NCBI GenBank assembly: GCA_002205965.3
Contig: NADL03000685.1
Span: forward strand, 186,001-250,000
Source of the DNA: Kappaphycus alvarezii
Lineage: Eukaryota > Rhodophyta > Florideophyceae > Gigartinales > Solieriaceae
Length of the DNA stretch: 64,000 nt
Direction of reading: 5' to 3'
Numbering within the stretch: the stretch's first letter is position 1; each line of letters starts with the position of its first letter. A program made the translations under genes and the position numbers. Positions 13,735 to 23,532 of the stretch are shown piece by piece. Below the pieces are notes generated by a model. That model saw nothing but the letters and a program-made list of their open reading frames with translations, was not told the origin of the DNA and did no database searches.

Positions 13735-14125
13735 CCTGGAGGGACAGCTCAATATCAGCGAGCAGATATGCCGCGTTAAGCATAAAAGTCGTTGTAGCAT
13801 GCTTTTGAGCTAGCATCGCTCGAGTATTCCAATAAGTCTCCATCACTCGAACCATCAAGTTTCGTGCGACATCGGCTAGCACAGCGCACGCGTTTAGATG
13901 TCAGCCTCCATGGGTGGATATGGCGATTGGCACAAGCCTTCCTTTGCAGAAGTCGCGATCAATGGTGATAACTTCTGCGCTTGGCGGATTTCGCTGCTTT
14001 CAGGGATGTAAACGGACTAAAATTACACATTCTCTCATTAGAAGGCGCGAAGGGTTTGACGAAACTGACTTATAAGGAGTCTATTCCTCTAACACTGCCC
14101 ATTTCCTGAATAACTGACCTTTTGC
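13735..14125 (-). pseudogene. Decayed RLE of a non-LTR retrotransposon
   Basis: On the minus strand, GSVRGIDSL.VSFVKPFAPS and SPFTSLKAAKSAKRRSY, then RLVPIAISTHGG.HLNACA and MLNAAYLLADI after a frameshift, align block for block with the endonuclease domain at 33,241-34,020 (GAVGGTDYFDVTFVNPLAPS, NPLTSLTAAHVEKQRKY, RLVPVPISMLGGWHPASF, SNAACLLAGL). This domain is the C-terminal restriction-like endonuclease of R2-type non-LTR elements, which nicks target DNA for integration. Stops and a frameshift make it dead. The flanks at 14,126-14,735 hold nothing recognisable. Confidence 0.7.
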
Positions 14126-14735
14126 GGCACGATTCTGTCGCTGCTCGATGGATTTCTGCAGGTCTTCGGGGAGGAGAAAAAATTGACGGTCATTTGGTCG
14201 GATTCGTTGTCTGCCATTTAAGGGGTTCACGAGATAATCCCAGTTGCAGTCGAGGACTTCACGGCCTCAGTGCTTCGTTAGACAGAGTAATTGAGGTAGT
14301 GCGATTTTACTTGTAACGCTCTGAGCTCCAAAGATATCGAGAAGTTCGAGAAAACCTATGAGGGACTCCATCGCCCTTAGAAATATATTCAGAGAAACAT
14401 TTATTTATGATGCATAGAAATCACTGAAAATGCTTGTTTCTCGAGTTCAAGTTTACTGTGCGGAGAATATTTGTACTTCATAGGACACGTGCTTTGCAAT
14501 AAGGGCGCTTTCATGATCAAGTCACCTCTGCATGTTACTATGAGCTCCTATTATCAAGGTAATGTTTTTATGCAAATGCAATTTGAGATATAAGACGACC
14601 AAGTAAACTAACACCTCATTACTCCCCTTTATGGATGAACGCTGAGCTCATTTTATGTACCAGATAAGCTGCTGATACCCAGTCAATTTATATAGAAGTT
14701 TGCATGTACATGAAAAATTCAGGCATGTTCTGAAG

Positions 14736-15179
14736 TGAAACAGAAATAATGAGAACCAGTGGGCTGCTAAAAGGGCAGTGGAGACGATTGAAGTGAATTT
14801 AGAAAAGTCTAAGGGGAAAGGGTCAATGGAGTGTACCTGGATTTCCACAAGAATCCAGATGAGCCTTTTTTTGACAGTACTGCAGCTCTACTTTAAAACT
14901 TCTATACTTGTATCAACTGGGTAGAACTTAATATAAAGTAGATATGTAACTATAGAATAGTACTATCTAGAAAATAACGAAGTAAATAAAATGATGACGT
15001 GGGGCTCCACGTCAATAAAAACAATGAAGGAGAATTAAACCGCTATCCAGCTAGACTGAGCCTCTAAATTCATTCAAGACGATGCAGTTTTTCTGTTACA
15101 CCACTGTGTATTAGAGAACTGAAATAACAAAAACAAACAAGTCTCTATTACACAGCGGTGTAACAGGGACATTGTTACA
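14736..15179 (-). repeat. Chromovirus LTR, reverse orientation (444 bp)
   Basis: The reverse complement begins TGTAACAATG and ends CTGTTTCA, the same termini as the LTR at 17,328-17,802, and aligns with it throughout (shared CTAGATAGTACT and AGTAAATAAA-type blocks). The terminal hairpin (15,093-15,173) is conserved. TGAAG (14,731-14,735) is the adjacent candidate target-site base block, but the partner flank is missing. It is the 3' LTR of an element lying to the right. Confidence 0.85.
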
Positions 15180-15480
15180 ATATTTCCTCCCCAGGAATAT
15201 TGACTTCCTCGTCAATGGTAGTGCCGTAGTACATTGTGTATCCGAATAAACTACTCAAAAGCCTCAGTTATCATGACAGATCCATCTTACATAACTTCGA
15301 CGAAGTCCCTCGTTGCTTGCCACTCCGAATCATGACGTCGGTTACCGCCAATTGAATATAGAAACTTGTATCCCCCATCAATTTTCTTATGAGCGAAAAC
15401 GGGAATCGCTCAATTCTTATTACTCAAGTACTCAATCCGGCAACACCCTCCACAAGAGTACCAAATGATATCTAAGTAAA
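15180..15480 (-). pseudogene. Polypurine tract and chromodomain end of a truncated chromovirus
   Basis: On the minus strand a purine run (GGGGAGGAAA) sits directly before the LTR, as expected for the plus-strand primer. Upstream, the sequence aligns with the equivalent internal end at 45,419-45,720, including a degraded chromodomain (RHDSEWQATRDFV-like reading). The element is cut off near 15,480. The stretch 15,490-15,770 shows nothing recognisable. Confidence 0.65.
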
Positions 15481-15771
15481 GCGACAATAGGACAAAAAAC
15501 AAGCTAAACGCAAATGATCAGACGGAACGAGTCCTGCTGCATGCGACAGAAGTGCGTAGAGACAGAGAGTAGAGAGTAACGGGTGATGAGGTAGAAGGAA
15601 AAGGATAACGGATGAAGCCTGATAACTCGTAACTTCAAAGAGGGTTCCTGAGTTTTGAGTTCACTGCGAACCCAAATCCGGAAAAAAAAATGACTTGATG
15701 GCCCGTTTGCTACCTCCCCCTGGCGCAGTAGATTAATTCCCGTGGATACTAAAAGAAAACTACAGTCAGAA

Positions 15772-16233
15772 CTAATAAATTGCATAATTATTAAGTAATA
15801 TGAAACTACTTCCTAATTCCCTAAACTTAGGCGCCCGGCGACGGCGTTTGATATCCTTCTTGAATGGCGAACGCGTCGCCCTGGCCCACCGGACGCACTT
15901 GAAGAAGACCCCGCAGCGATGTTGCTTCGTACATGCATTCACTTGGACAGAAGATCCGGAGTAGTCCTTGTCAGCATAGACCAATAAAGCGGCGAGATAT
16001 TCCTCCGGAGACGCCTATGCATCAGCTGCAACCATATCCTTTTCCTCATTTGAGGCCTCTTCCGCCTCTAATTCGTTGAAACGCAGGGAAAAAGGGGCAT
16101 CATTGCCATTAAAAGGTGAATGACAGCGTAGAATGTAGGGTCGTTTCATCGAGAAGAGGCGCGAGAGTGAACGAAAGAAGCTGAAACGTGAAAGGGAAAG
16201 GGGTGGAAAATATTTGATGAAGTGTTGATGCAA
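15772..16233 (-). pseudogene. Unrecognised reading frame with one stop
   Basis: One frame runs from 16,233 to 15,772, interrupted by a single stop at 16,015. The product would be about 150 residues, with an acidic stretch (NELEAEEASNEEKDMVAADA), then VYADKDYSGSSVQVNA and a Cys/His cluster CTKQHRCGVFFKC, then a basic segment. It has no family match that I know. It lies between a truncated LTR element and a minisatellite, so it may be a gag-like fragment. The stretch 16,234-16,575 contains nothing I can identify. Confidence 0.25.
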
Positions 16234-16575
16234 TTCAATTACGTAAATTCCAGCTTACATGCACAAACAAATCTGGTTTGGGCGATATATCGAGCTTCCA
16301 GAACATCCTTTGGTTCTCACACTTGTTTACTAGGCGTTGTAAGCCATGTCGTGACAGTACACACGGATCCCGAGCGAATCCGGCGCATGGTGGAATCCTG
16401 AGAGAACGCAAGAGCTAGAAATTTATGCATAAATTGCTCAAACGCCTTACCAAATTTGCGCATTTTCCAACGCTTTGTCCATACAAAACCGGTTTGTAAG
16501 AAGCAACACAAGTTGAAAACTGAATAAAAAACTCAAAAATTAAAATCGTAATTACAGAAACTGACGCAACTCAAT

Positions 16576-16725
16576 CATCCCGAAAGGATAGTTTCGCTTT
16601 CATCCCGGAAGGATGGTAGCGCTTGCATCCCGGAAGGATGGTTGCGCTTGCATCCCGGAAGGATGGTTGCGCTTGCATCCCGGAAGGATGGTTGCGCTTG
16701 CATCCCGGAAGGATGGTTGCGCTTG
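16576..16725. repeat. 25-bp minisatellite, six units
   Basis: Six head-to-tail 25-bp units start at 16,576, 16,601, 16,626, 16,651, 16,676 and 16,701, with core CATCCCGGAAGGATGG. The first unit is the most diverged and the last four are almost identical. Each unit contains the dyad ATCC-cgga-GGAT, so a transcript could form a small stem in every unit. Confidence 0.95.
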
Positions 16726-16734
16726 CAACACACC

Positions 16735-16985
16735 ACGCAAGCCAGGTCTTGACGGATCTTACTGCCAATATCCACCGTTTGAGGGTGGAACTCCGACGAA
16801 TTCGCGATGCTGGCAGACGTGTTTTAGCACGTTGCCGTGCGAGCTATTAGAATCTTTGGAAGGGTGTGACCTTTCCTCCTACAAAGAAAAGAATCCGCGA
16901 TAGTTTTGTCCAACGCGACATTTCTTACGGCTGGTCTCTCACCAGTCTTTTGAGATATTCCCACCCGCCCACGTCTCCTATTCGG
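16735..16985 (+). pseudogene. RLE C-terminal relic, family 1
   Basis: The plus-strand reading STV.GWNSDEFAMLADVF and SNATFLTAGLSP matches the last part of the endonuclease domain at 33,241-34,020 (GGWHPASF, SNAACLLAGLPSP). The same tail recurs at 34,980-35,220 and 57,270-57,540, each time followed by the same roughly 550-bp segment. Only the C-terminus is present; upstream is the minisatellite. Confidence 0.7.
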
Positions 16986-17322
16986 AGCCTCCCATAAGAA
17001 TACTTGCCCCCCTGGTCTCTGGAAAAAGCATTCTCACATTCTAATTGTTGCACAGTGTGAACCGAAGAGGATGAATGTTTTCATCTTTTATTTTACTACC
17101 AGAGCTATTACAAGGTTTAAGTACTCTTTCAGGAGTAGATCCCTGCCAAATATTTGTATGGCAGAACTCTCCCTGACTCACCTAGGAGAAATTATCAAGT
17201 ACATTTTCATAATTACATGCACTCGTAATGTGTCTGGAAATCTTTTACAAGAAAAAAAGGCCCTAAGCAAGGATTGGTGAAAACCCAATAATAACTACTC
17301 AGGCACGCGGCGGCTATTGATC
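16986..17322. repeat. Segment S0, start of unit A1
   Basis: This segment recurs almost unchanged at 35,221-35,545 and 57,541-57,860. It carries no recognised gene and lies between the RLE tail and segment S1. Here it is separated from S1 by the inserted chromovirus. Confidence 0.8.
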
Positions 17323-17327
17323 TGGAG
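17323..17327. repeat. Target-site duplication TGGAG (left)
   Basis: TGGAG here and at 23,533-23,537 flanks the chromovirus. The uninterrupted site is visible at 35,545 and 57,860 as a single GGAGGGCC-containing sequence. Confidence 0.85.
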
Positions 17328-17802
17328 TGTAACAATTTCTCTGTTACACCACTGTGTAATAGAGACTTCTTCGCTGTCGCTATTCCAAATCTCTATTACA
17401 CATTGGTATAGCAGAGAAAATGCATCACTCTTGGAAGAATATAGAAGCTGTGTGTAACCAGGTAGCGCTTTTCTTGCTGAGTATTTATTTTTTTCTACAG
17501 AACTTTTTGACGAGGAGCCCACGTCATCGTCTTGTTCCCTTACTTATGTTCTAGATAGTACTGTTACTTATTTACAGCTCTACTTTCTAGTTAAAGCTCT
17601 ACTTTCTAGTGCTTTCTACTCAGCTTGAACAACTATGAGAGTTGTTTAGAAGAGCTGCCGTACTTTCTATAAAAGGGGCTCTCATCTAGATTCTTGTGGG
17701 AATCCAGGTACACTTCAAGGACACTTGGCCCCCAACTTTGAGAAATACGACTCCTATCTGAACTACTTTAGCAGCGCCCCGGCTGTATCCCTTTCTGTTT
17801 CA
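17328..17802 (+). repeat. 5' LTR (475 bp)
   Basis: It begins TGTAACAATTTC and ends CCTTTCTGTTTCA. The same ends occur in the reverse-oriented LTRs at 14,736-15,179 and 49,949-50,393. A strong inverted repeat lies near the start (17,338-17,365 against 17,390-17,417, 25 of 28 positions). A TATAAAAGG-like box (17,668-17,676) sits about 130 bp before the LTR end and could be the promoter. Confidence 0.9.
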
Positions 17803-17803
17803 C

Positions 17804-17829
17804 TGGTAGCATCGCTCCAGCCGGTTTCG
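17804..17829 (+). promoter_or_regulatory. Primer binding site, initiator-Met tRNA type
   Basis: One base after the LTR, TGGTAGC..CGCTC followed by GGTTTCG matches the complement of the 3' end of a fungal initiator Met tRNA (TGGTAGCGCCGCTCGGTTTC). There are two changes in the middle and a 5-nt CAGCC insertion. The reverse element has TGGTATCATCG at the same place (49,938-49,948). Confidence 0.7.
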
Positions 17830-18638
17830 CTGCAGTCGCGCTATCGTCGTCTTCGAGGTTGAACTTCAGAATATTTTTGTACACGTGGAATTTTTGTTGT
17901 GTCTGTTTTGAGCTGGATTTCGGAATTTTTTTGCTGACAGGTGTTACTGTAAGCAATGTCATATACTGTACTTGTGGGCTGGGGTGCCAGTTACGTACTC
18001 TAAACGCCATTGTTCTACGCAGGTCGCGGTTACTAATTGGAGAGCTAGGTAATCGGGAACTTGGGAGTGCAGCATAGTCTGCGTTCTTTAAGTTATTCTG
18101 TTCCGGTAGCGTGCAGGCCTCACGAAGCTGCGTGATACTGTTCAGAATACTTAGAATGGACAGTTGGACTTAGCCTAGTTGCCTTAGTAGAGCCGTACTT
18201 CTGACCAAGTACCCATTTGAGGGCCCCCTTACAGTATTCTATAAAATCCTATTGCACTCGTTGGCTGTTAGCTAGGTGCACCGACCGGGTCACGGGTTCA
18301 GGTAACGCTTCACAGGGTTGAGCTGGACTGGACTTGGACTAAGAGGTAAGTGCTCAGAGCGGGTATTATTTGGTTATTCGATAGCTTAAGGTCGGCTTAA
18401 GAGGCTTTCGTATAAGGTAAGGACACCAATTGCGGTCCACGTTGTAGATTGGAGGGGATATCCCGAACGGATTGCTGAGTCACACCGGAAAGCAGGTGTG
18501 ATCAGGGCTGCTGGTCAGACACTCTCTCCGCGGGTAGGGAGCTAACTCGTCGTCCCGAGACGAATCACTGTTTTTTGGGTTTTTTTGTAGTTTTTTATAT
18601 TTGTTTGAATTGAGGGTGTTGGTTTCGGTTTTTTCGGT
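17830..18638 (+). other. Chromovirus leader
   Basis: About 0.8 kb of untranslated leader between primer site and gag. Parts of 18,100-18,390 are alignable to the leader of the reverse element (49,520-49,800, for example GGCTGTTAGCTAGGTGCACC), confirming family membership. No ORF of note. Confidence 0.7.
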
Positions 18639-19480
18639 ATGTCTTTCTTCAAACCAGATAATCTTGTGTTGTTTGATGGGACCCGAGACGCTTTTACGTT
18701 TTGGTCATGGTTGCATTCAGTCGAAAAGTACCTGAGACTTATTCAGCTGGGCCATGAAGAAGTCATCAGTGCCCAGAATGCTATCGACTTTGCTTCTGCA
18801 TTCATGACCGGAACTGCCGCAAACTGGTGGTAGACTTTTGTGTCCGAGAATACTGTTCCGCCTACATGGGAAGCTTTCAAACTCTTGGTTGAGGCAGAGT
18901 TGGTCCCCTAGGACAGTATCATTCGAGCTCGCGACAAGCTTACCAATATCAACCAGAAAACGAGTGTGGCAGCGTACCTCTCGGAGTTCAGGAATTTGGC
19001 TATCAATATTCCCGGTATCAGTAAGTCCGAAAAATTGGCGCGGTTCTGTGAAGGTCTCAAACCCACATTCTAGTCGAGGTTCGTAAAGGGAACCCATCCA
19101 AGTTTGAAGCTGCGACTACCATTGCTCTTAACGTTGATGGAGCATTTTACGGTGCAGGTATCTCCACAGGCATAGGTTCATTTCACACGAATCGAAATGC
19201 CTCAAGTACTATGCCGATGGAGATCGGAAACCTGAAACGTAAAAACGATGGGCAGCGTTAGAAAGATTTGATGGAGAACCGATACTTCAAGTGCCATAAG
19301 GTGGGATATAGACCTTGGAAAAACAGCAAAGAAAACAGGAATAGAGGTAACAGGGGTGATAATCGCATGATGGCGAACAATACACAGGCAGGATGCGGTA
19401 ATGGTTTGAATGGCTCTGACTCGGTAAGCTAGTTGGTCAACCAGACTTGGTGAACTCTTAGGTGAGACCAATACTAAGTG
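18639..19480 (+). pseudogene. gag: Chromovirus gag (capsid/nucleocapsid)
   Basis: Starts MSFFKPDNLVLFDGTRDAF. A capsid-like segment follows (AFMTGTAANWW; TVPPTWEAFKLLVEAE; TSVAAYLSEFRNLAINIPGI; SEKLARFCEGLKP), the classic Ty3 gag arrangement in which A-x-x-W-W precedes W-xx-F and a YxxxFxxL block. The region ends with MPMEIGN and a knuckle-like RYFKCHKVGYRPWKN (C-x2-C-x3-H with the last Cys lost), for RNA binding. In-frame stops occur at about 18,834, 18,910 and 19,072, and the frame shifts near 19,080. The same gag survives in pieces at 29,920-30,320 and 49,140-49,497 on the minus strand. Confidence 0.85.
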
Positions 19481-19659
19481 TGAAAAGATATCCTGATGAA
19501 CAGAGTGAAACTGTTGTGGACATCACCGGAGCGGAATTCTCAAAGGATAGTATTAAGTCGAGAATCTCCGAACCAGAATCTAATGGAATCACGTCTAGCC
19601 ATGATGGCAGCATCCCCACTGATGGACCTATACCAGTGGAGACTTTGTTAGTACTTGAG

Positions 19660-19990
19660 GTAGACTGAATGGAATAGGAGTCAAAGTACTAAAGGACGAT
19701 TGATGCAATACAAACGTGGTTTCAGCCGAGTTCCTGAAGCGAAATAGGAACTTGTTTGAGATTCGGCATGAAAGAATCATTGTTTCTCATTCACAGAAGT
19801 GAGTTACTGAGGAAATATCTGAGATCATTCTCAACGGAACTATTAAGATAGGCGAATATACATATGGTTCTAGTTGGGCTGTGTCTCAAACCAGGTAAGA
19901 TGTTCTGTTGGGAATGCACGTGGATTGTGTGCATGTTGCACACAATCCACGTGTCGACTATCGGAAACAGATTGTGATAGTAAAAGATGC
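19660..19990 (+). pseudogene. Chromovirus aspartic protease
   Basis: A segment reading NTNVVSAEFLKRN (about 19,709-19,750) matches the post-active-site strand of Ty3 proteases (D-S/D-G-A/C-xxNxVS..F). The D-T/S-G triplet itself is degraded, with a stop beside it. DVLLGMH (19,896-19,920) is the conserved late strand (xDVILGxxW). Immediately after it a perfect palindrome (19,917-19,953) replaces the expected residues. The protease would process the Gag-Pol polyprotein. Confidence 0.7.
19917..19953. repeat. Perfect 17-bp palindrome with 3-nt spacer
   Basis: CACGTGGATTGTGTGCA (19,917-19,933) and its exact reverse complement (19,937-19,953) flank TGT. The related element at about 48,600 lacks the left arm at this site, so the palindrome is derived. 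Confidence 0.95.
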
Positions 19991-20961
19991 TTCCATTCCA
20001 GTGATTGATCCCGATGACGAAAACCGTATTGATGTGTCCACTTTGGGAATGAAGAAATTTAGACGAATGCTGAGGCATAGGGGTGACTTTGAAGTTTTTC
20101 AGTTACTTCAAGCTCAATGTATGAGAGGAGTGACAGATTCAAAGTCCGATAGAAGACTGAGCAGATTACTGAATAATTTTAAAGAGGTATTTCAGAATGA
20201 ATTGCCAAGTGGGCTTCCTCCGATTAGATCAATTGATCATTATATCAAAGTGGAGGAAGGAGCAAAGAGACCTCATCGACCTTTTTTCCAGTTGTCTCCA
20301 TCCGAACTTAGGGCAGCAAAAGAGTACGTCGAGTCTTTTTTGAGGAAAGGGAAGATCAGGTCCAGTAAATCACCATATGGAGCACCTCTTTTCTTTGTGA
20401 AGGAAAGGGATGGAAAACTTGGAGGTTTTGTAGATTATCGCGCTTTGAATCCCATCACTAAAACGAATATTGCCCCACTCCCTCGTTCTGATGAAATGTT
20501 CGATCGACTTGGAGATGCGAGATTTGTGTCCAAGCTTTATCTGAAAAACGGGATTTCATCAGATAAGGGTGAACCCAGAGGACATCGAAAAGACTGCGTT
20601 CAATACAAACTATGGGCAGTTGGAATATATTTTTATGCCAATGGGACTTTGCAACGCTCCTGCTACGTTCCAAACTTTGATGAACCAGATCTTCTATGAT
20701 TGCATCGATGTCTTTCTGTTTGTCTATTTGCGAGATATTCATATATTCAGTAAGAATGGGGAAGAACATTACGAAAATCTGGAAATTGTACTAATAAGAC
20801 TCAAGGATCACAAGCAGTACATCTTTCCGATGAAATGCTCTTTCTTTCAGACTGAGCTGGAGTGTTTGGGTTTAATAGTAGTGAAGGACGGAATTCTTGT
20901 CAATCTTGAGAAGGTCAAAGTCTTTCAAACTTGGCCAAAACCTGAATATCTAACGGAGTGA
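19990..20961 (+). pseudogene. pol: Chromovirus reverse transcriptase
   Basis: The connector (ASIPVIDPDDENRIDVSTLG) leads into the RT: PSGLPPIRSIDHYIKV, RPFFQLSPSELRAAKEYVE, GKIRSSKSPYGAPLFFVKE, GGFVDYRALNPITKTNIAPL. A frameshift follows near 20,570. The second frame has YIFMPMGLCNAPATFQTLMN (fingers/palm), then FVYLRDIHIFS at the catalytic site. The family has Y-x-D-D-I there; one Asp is replaced by Arg, so the enzyme is dead. ECLGLIVVKDGI and PEYLTE close the domain, with a stop at 20,959. Order and length fit Ty3 RT. Confidence 0.9.
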
Positions 20962-21416
20962 GAAGTTTTTTAGGTCTAATACAGTTTTTCCGTAGGTTAA
21001 TCCCGAGGCTCTCTTCAATCGCTGCACCTCTCACAGATTTGACAAAGAAAGGTCGAGATATAGGTAAATGTGATCAAAAGTGTGATGGAGCTTCCCTGAG
21101 GCTAAAGGAAGCAATGAAATTGGCCCCAGTCTTGGTCGCTCCCGATTGGAAAAAGCCATTTCGTGGTCATGTAGATGCTTCACAGTTCGCTGTTGACGGA
21201 ACTCTGACGCAGTTGGATGAGAATAGAAAAGATCTCGTAATTCCTTTCTATTCAAAGAACCTTTCCCCAACTGAGACGGACTACACTGCAAACGAAAGAG
21301 AGCCGCTGTATTTGACTAGCTTTCTGGGAAGATTCAGGTGCTACATTGAAAGTTCCGAATTTGAGATTTCACAGACAACCAGGTGCTTAAGAGCTTCTTC
21401 ACAGAACCGAAACTGA
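20958..21416 (+). pseudogene. Chromovirus RNase H
   Basis: RSFLGLIQFFRRLIPRLSSI ends the RT connection. Then HVDASQFAVDGTLTQLDE carries the first catalytic Asp block (family DAS..AxGxxLxQ), and YTANERE marks the second acidic position (family YxxxExE). The last part (GRFRCYIESSEFEI.T) matches the family R-x-YIxGxxFxVxTD end. A stop at 21,414 interrupts. The domain degrades the RNA strand of the hybrid during reverse transcription. Confidence 0.85.
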
Positions 21417-21436
21417 GTTGGATAAAAGCACGTTAG

Positions 21437-22680
21437 TTGGGAACTCTTGGTAACTTCGGAATCTTCCCATCACACACACGCACAAACGCCTTGGGAGACG
21501 CATTTTACCGAGTTCCGCACGTGATGAGAGGAGATCGTGACGTCTCAGTGAATGACGTTGGAGTTCCCTACATTGATGGTGATTGGATCATTCCTCGGTA
21601 TGATGACGACCAGTTCTTCGGTCAAGTGGTAAAAGCCATGGAAGGAGAATGGCCAGAGGATATGTTTCAGAAGCCGAAACTTGAAAGAACTCTGCCGATG
21701 TTCCGAAAAGATAGTTCGAAGGCTGTTTATAATGGAAATTTGTGCGTACCAAGAACGTCAGCTTCGGATATTCTGCAAAATGCTCACGACTCGAAGGTTG
21801 CTGGACATTTTAAATTTTCAAAGACACTGCCGAGATTATAAATTTCCATAGGAAACATAAGAGCCGGGATGTTCGAAAGTACTGTGAAGGATGCCTCACG
21901 TATCAGCAGTATAAAGACTCTAATCAAAAAAATGTTGACTGATCCAGCGTCACTGGAATTGCCTGACTGCGGATGGATATCATTACCTACAGGTTTCATT
22001 GTGAGGCTACCCCTGACGAGGAGCGGTCATAATGCGACCACTACTTGGGTTGATCGACTTACTCGTCGAGTCCATTTTCTGAAATCCAAAACAGCAGATA
22101 CTACTCAGGACACGGCTCGATACTTCTTCGCGAAAATCCTCAAGAACCAAGGGGTGCCGGACGATGTGACCTCAGATAGGGACATCAAGTACATTTCAAA
22201 GTTTTAGAAGACAGTGGTGATTCTTTGGGGGATGAAATTAAGAATGTTTACAAGTAGGCACCCACAAACAGATGGTGCTTCCAAGATTATGAATGGGATG
22301 ATCGAGAACCATCTCCGTTGAAATTTCTTGTATCATCAGGATGACTGAGATGAACTATTTCCTTCTGCAGAATTTGCATACAAATCCGCTGTGAGCGACG
22401 ATCTCGGTATGTCACCATTTGGGCTGGACTTGGGATGGGCACCTAAATCGCCATTGGACTTCTCGGTTAACAGCAGCATACGTCTTCAGAGTTTGGACGA
22501 CTTCCGTGCCAACCTCAAGGTTTCTCTTGAGGATGCGCAATTTGCCTACAAAGTGGCAAAAGCTCGGCAAGCTGCATATGCTTCAAGGCGATACAAGGTT
22601 CTAGATTATAAAGTCCGTCCAAAGTTATGGATCAATCGTTCGTTGTTTATGGATTTTAAATTCTAGGTCACAGGATTCTA
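21437..22680 (+). pseudogene. Chromovirus integrase
   Basis: N-terminal HHCC zinc region: NAHDSKVAGHFKFSKTLPRL, then, after a frameshift, CEGCLTxQQY (the second Cys of the CxxC pair reads as Arg). Core: LTRSGHNATTTWVDRLTRRV (first Asp block), QGVPDDVTSDRDIKYISKF (second Asp block) and SRHPQTDGASKIMNGMIENH (Glu block). The conserved C-terminal stretch GMSPFGLDLGWAPKSPLDF and the RQAAYASRRY segment follow. Stops occur at 21,839, 22,207, 22,320 and 22,664. Integrase inserts the cDNA; the chromodomain after it would guide it to chromatin. Confidence 0.9.
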
Positions 22681-22811
22681 AAAAACTTGGTGCGCGCAGA
22701 TTCGGCCCATTTGTGGTTAAGTAGCTAATTGGTAAGAATGCTGTTCGACTGGATCTCCCTGTTAATTTTAAAATCAATCCATTTATTCACATACTTCACA
22801 CCACACAACAT

Positions 22812-23054
22812 TTGGAGCAGCCTGATGACATTTCTTTACCAATTCATTCTACAGCTGCACCGCTTGAACTGCCTGGTGCACCAGAACAGGAAGTTGAGGT
22901 TATCTTGAATGACGTAAAGGTTGGAAGCGGTTACAAGTTCTTGGTTTTGATGCGTGGTGTGCCACGTCATGAGGCGGAGCGGCAACCAACGAAGGATTTT
23001 GTTGATATTCTGGAATGTAGATCTGCTGTAGTAACGAATGCTTCCCAAGAGTAA
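22812..23054 (+). pseudogene. Chromovirus chromodomain (integrase C-terminus)
   Basis: An open 80-residue segment reads EVEVILNDVKVGSGYKFLVL, then RGVPRHEAERQPTKDFVDI. This fits a chromodomain (VExIL..R...G..YLVKWKG.P..EATWEP...) with E-A-E-R-Q-P in place of the aromatic E-A-T-W-E-P cage. Chromodomains bind methylated histone tails and steer chromovirus integration. In the reverse copy at 45.5-45.7 kb the same motif reads RYKAEWLPTRDFLD, which retains the Trp. Confidence 0.8.
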
Positions 23055-23092
23055 ATTCGGAAACATAATATACTCCCGCACTGTAGTTGATA

Positions 23093-23532
23093 TTTGTTCG
23101 CTGTCGTTATTCCAATTCTCTATTACACAGTGGTGTAGCAGAGAAAATGCATCACTTTTGGAAGAATCTAGAATCTTTGTGTAAAACCGGGTAGAGCTTT
23201 TCTTGCTGAGTATTTATTTTTTTTACAGAACTTTTTGACGTGGAGCCGACATCATCGTCTTGTTTCCTTACTTATGTTCTAGATAGTACTATTATGTATT
23301 TACAGTTCTACATTCTAGTTAAAGCTCTACTTTCTAGTGATTTCTACTGAGTTTGCACAACTATGAGCGTTGTTAAGAAGAGCTGCCTTGCTTTCTATAG
23401 GAGGGAGGCTCATCTAGATTCTTGTGGGAATCCAGGTACACTCCAAGGACGCTTGGACCCCAACTTTGAGAAATACGAGTACCATCTCAACTAATCCTTC
23501 AGGAGCGCCCAGCTGTGTCCCTTTCTGTTTCA
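23093..23532 (+). repeat. 3' LTR, 5'-truncated (440 bp)
   Basis: It aligns with 17,370-17,802 to the same CA end (TTTCTGTTTCA). The first roughly 45 bp, including the left arm of the terminal hairpin, and any polypurine tract are missing. TGGAG follows at 23,533-23,537. Confidence 0.85.

Larger units (their letters stand above)
17328..23532 (+). mobile_element. Ty3/gypsy chromovirus, nearly full length, inactive
   Basis: A 6.2-kb LTR retrotransposon with TG...CA LTR ends and a 5-bp target duplication (TGGAG) inside segment S0/S1. Order: 5' LTR, initiator-Met-type primer site, leader of about 0.8 kb, gag with zinc knuckle, protease, RT, RNase H, integrase, chromodomain, 3' LTR. The C-terminal chromodomain defines the chromovirus clade, common in fungi and plants. 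Single stops and frameshifts occur in every domain, and the 3' LTR lacks its first roughly 45 bp, so it cannot move on its own. It is much better preserved than the relic at 0.5-4.6 kb. Confidence 0.9.

Noticed and set aside
16576..16725. CRISPR-like array
   Set aside because: Units are directly adjacent 25-mers without spacers, and the genome is eukaryotic; this is a minisatellite.
16571..16903. Repeat proteins in several frames of the minisatellite
   Set aside because: All frames are open only because the 25-bp unit lacks stops; no frame is favoured.
18270..18320. tRNA gene (GGTTCAGG-like loop)
   Set aside because: No acceptor stem or cloverleaf can be formed; the block is chromovirus leader shared with the reverse element.
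20560..20580. Programmed ribosomal frameshift in the chromovirus RT
   Set aside because: The shift lies in the middle of a conserved domain, with no slippery heptamer, and many other lesions exist; it is decay.
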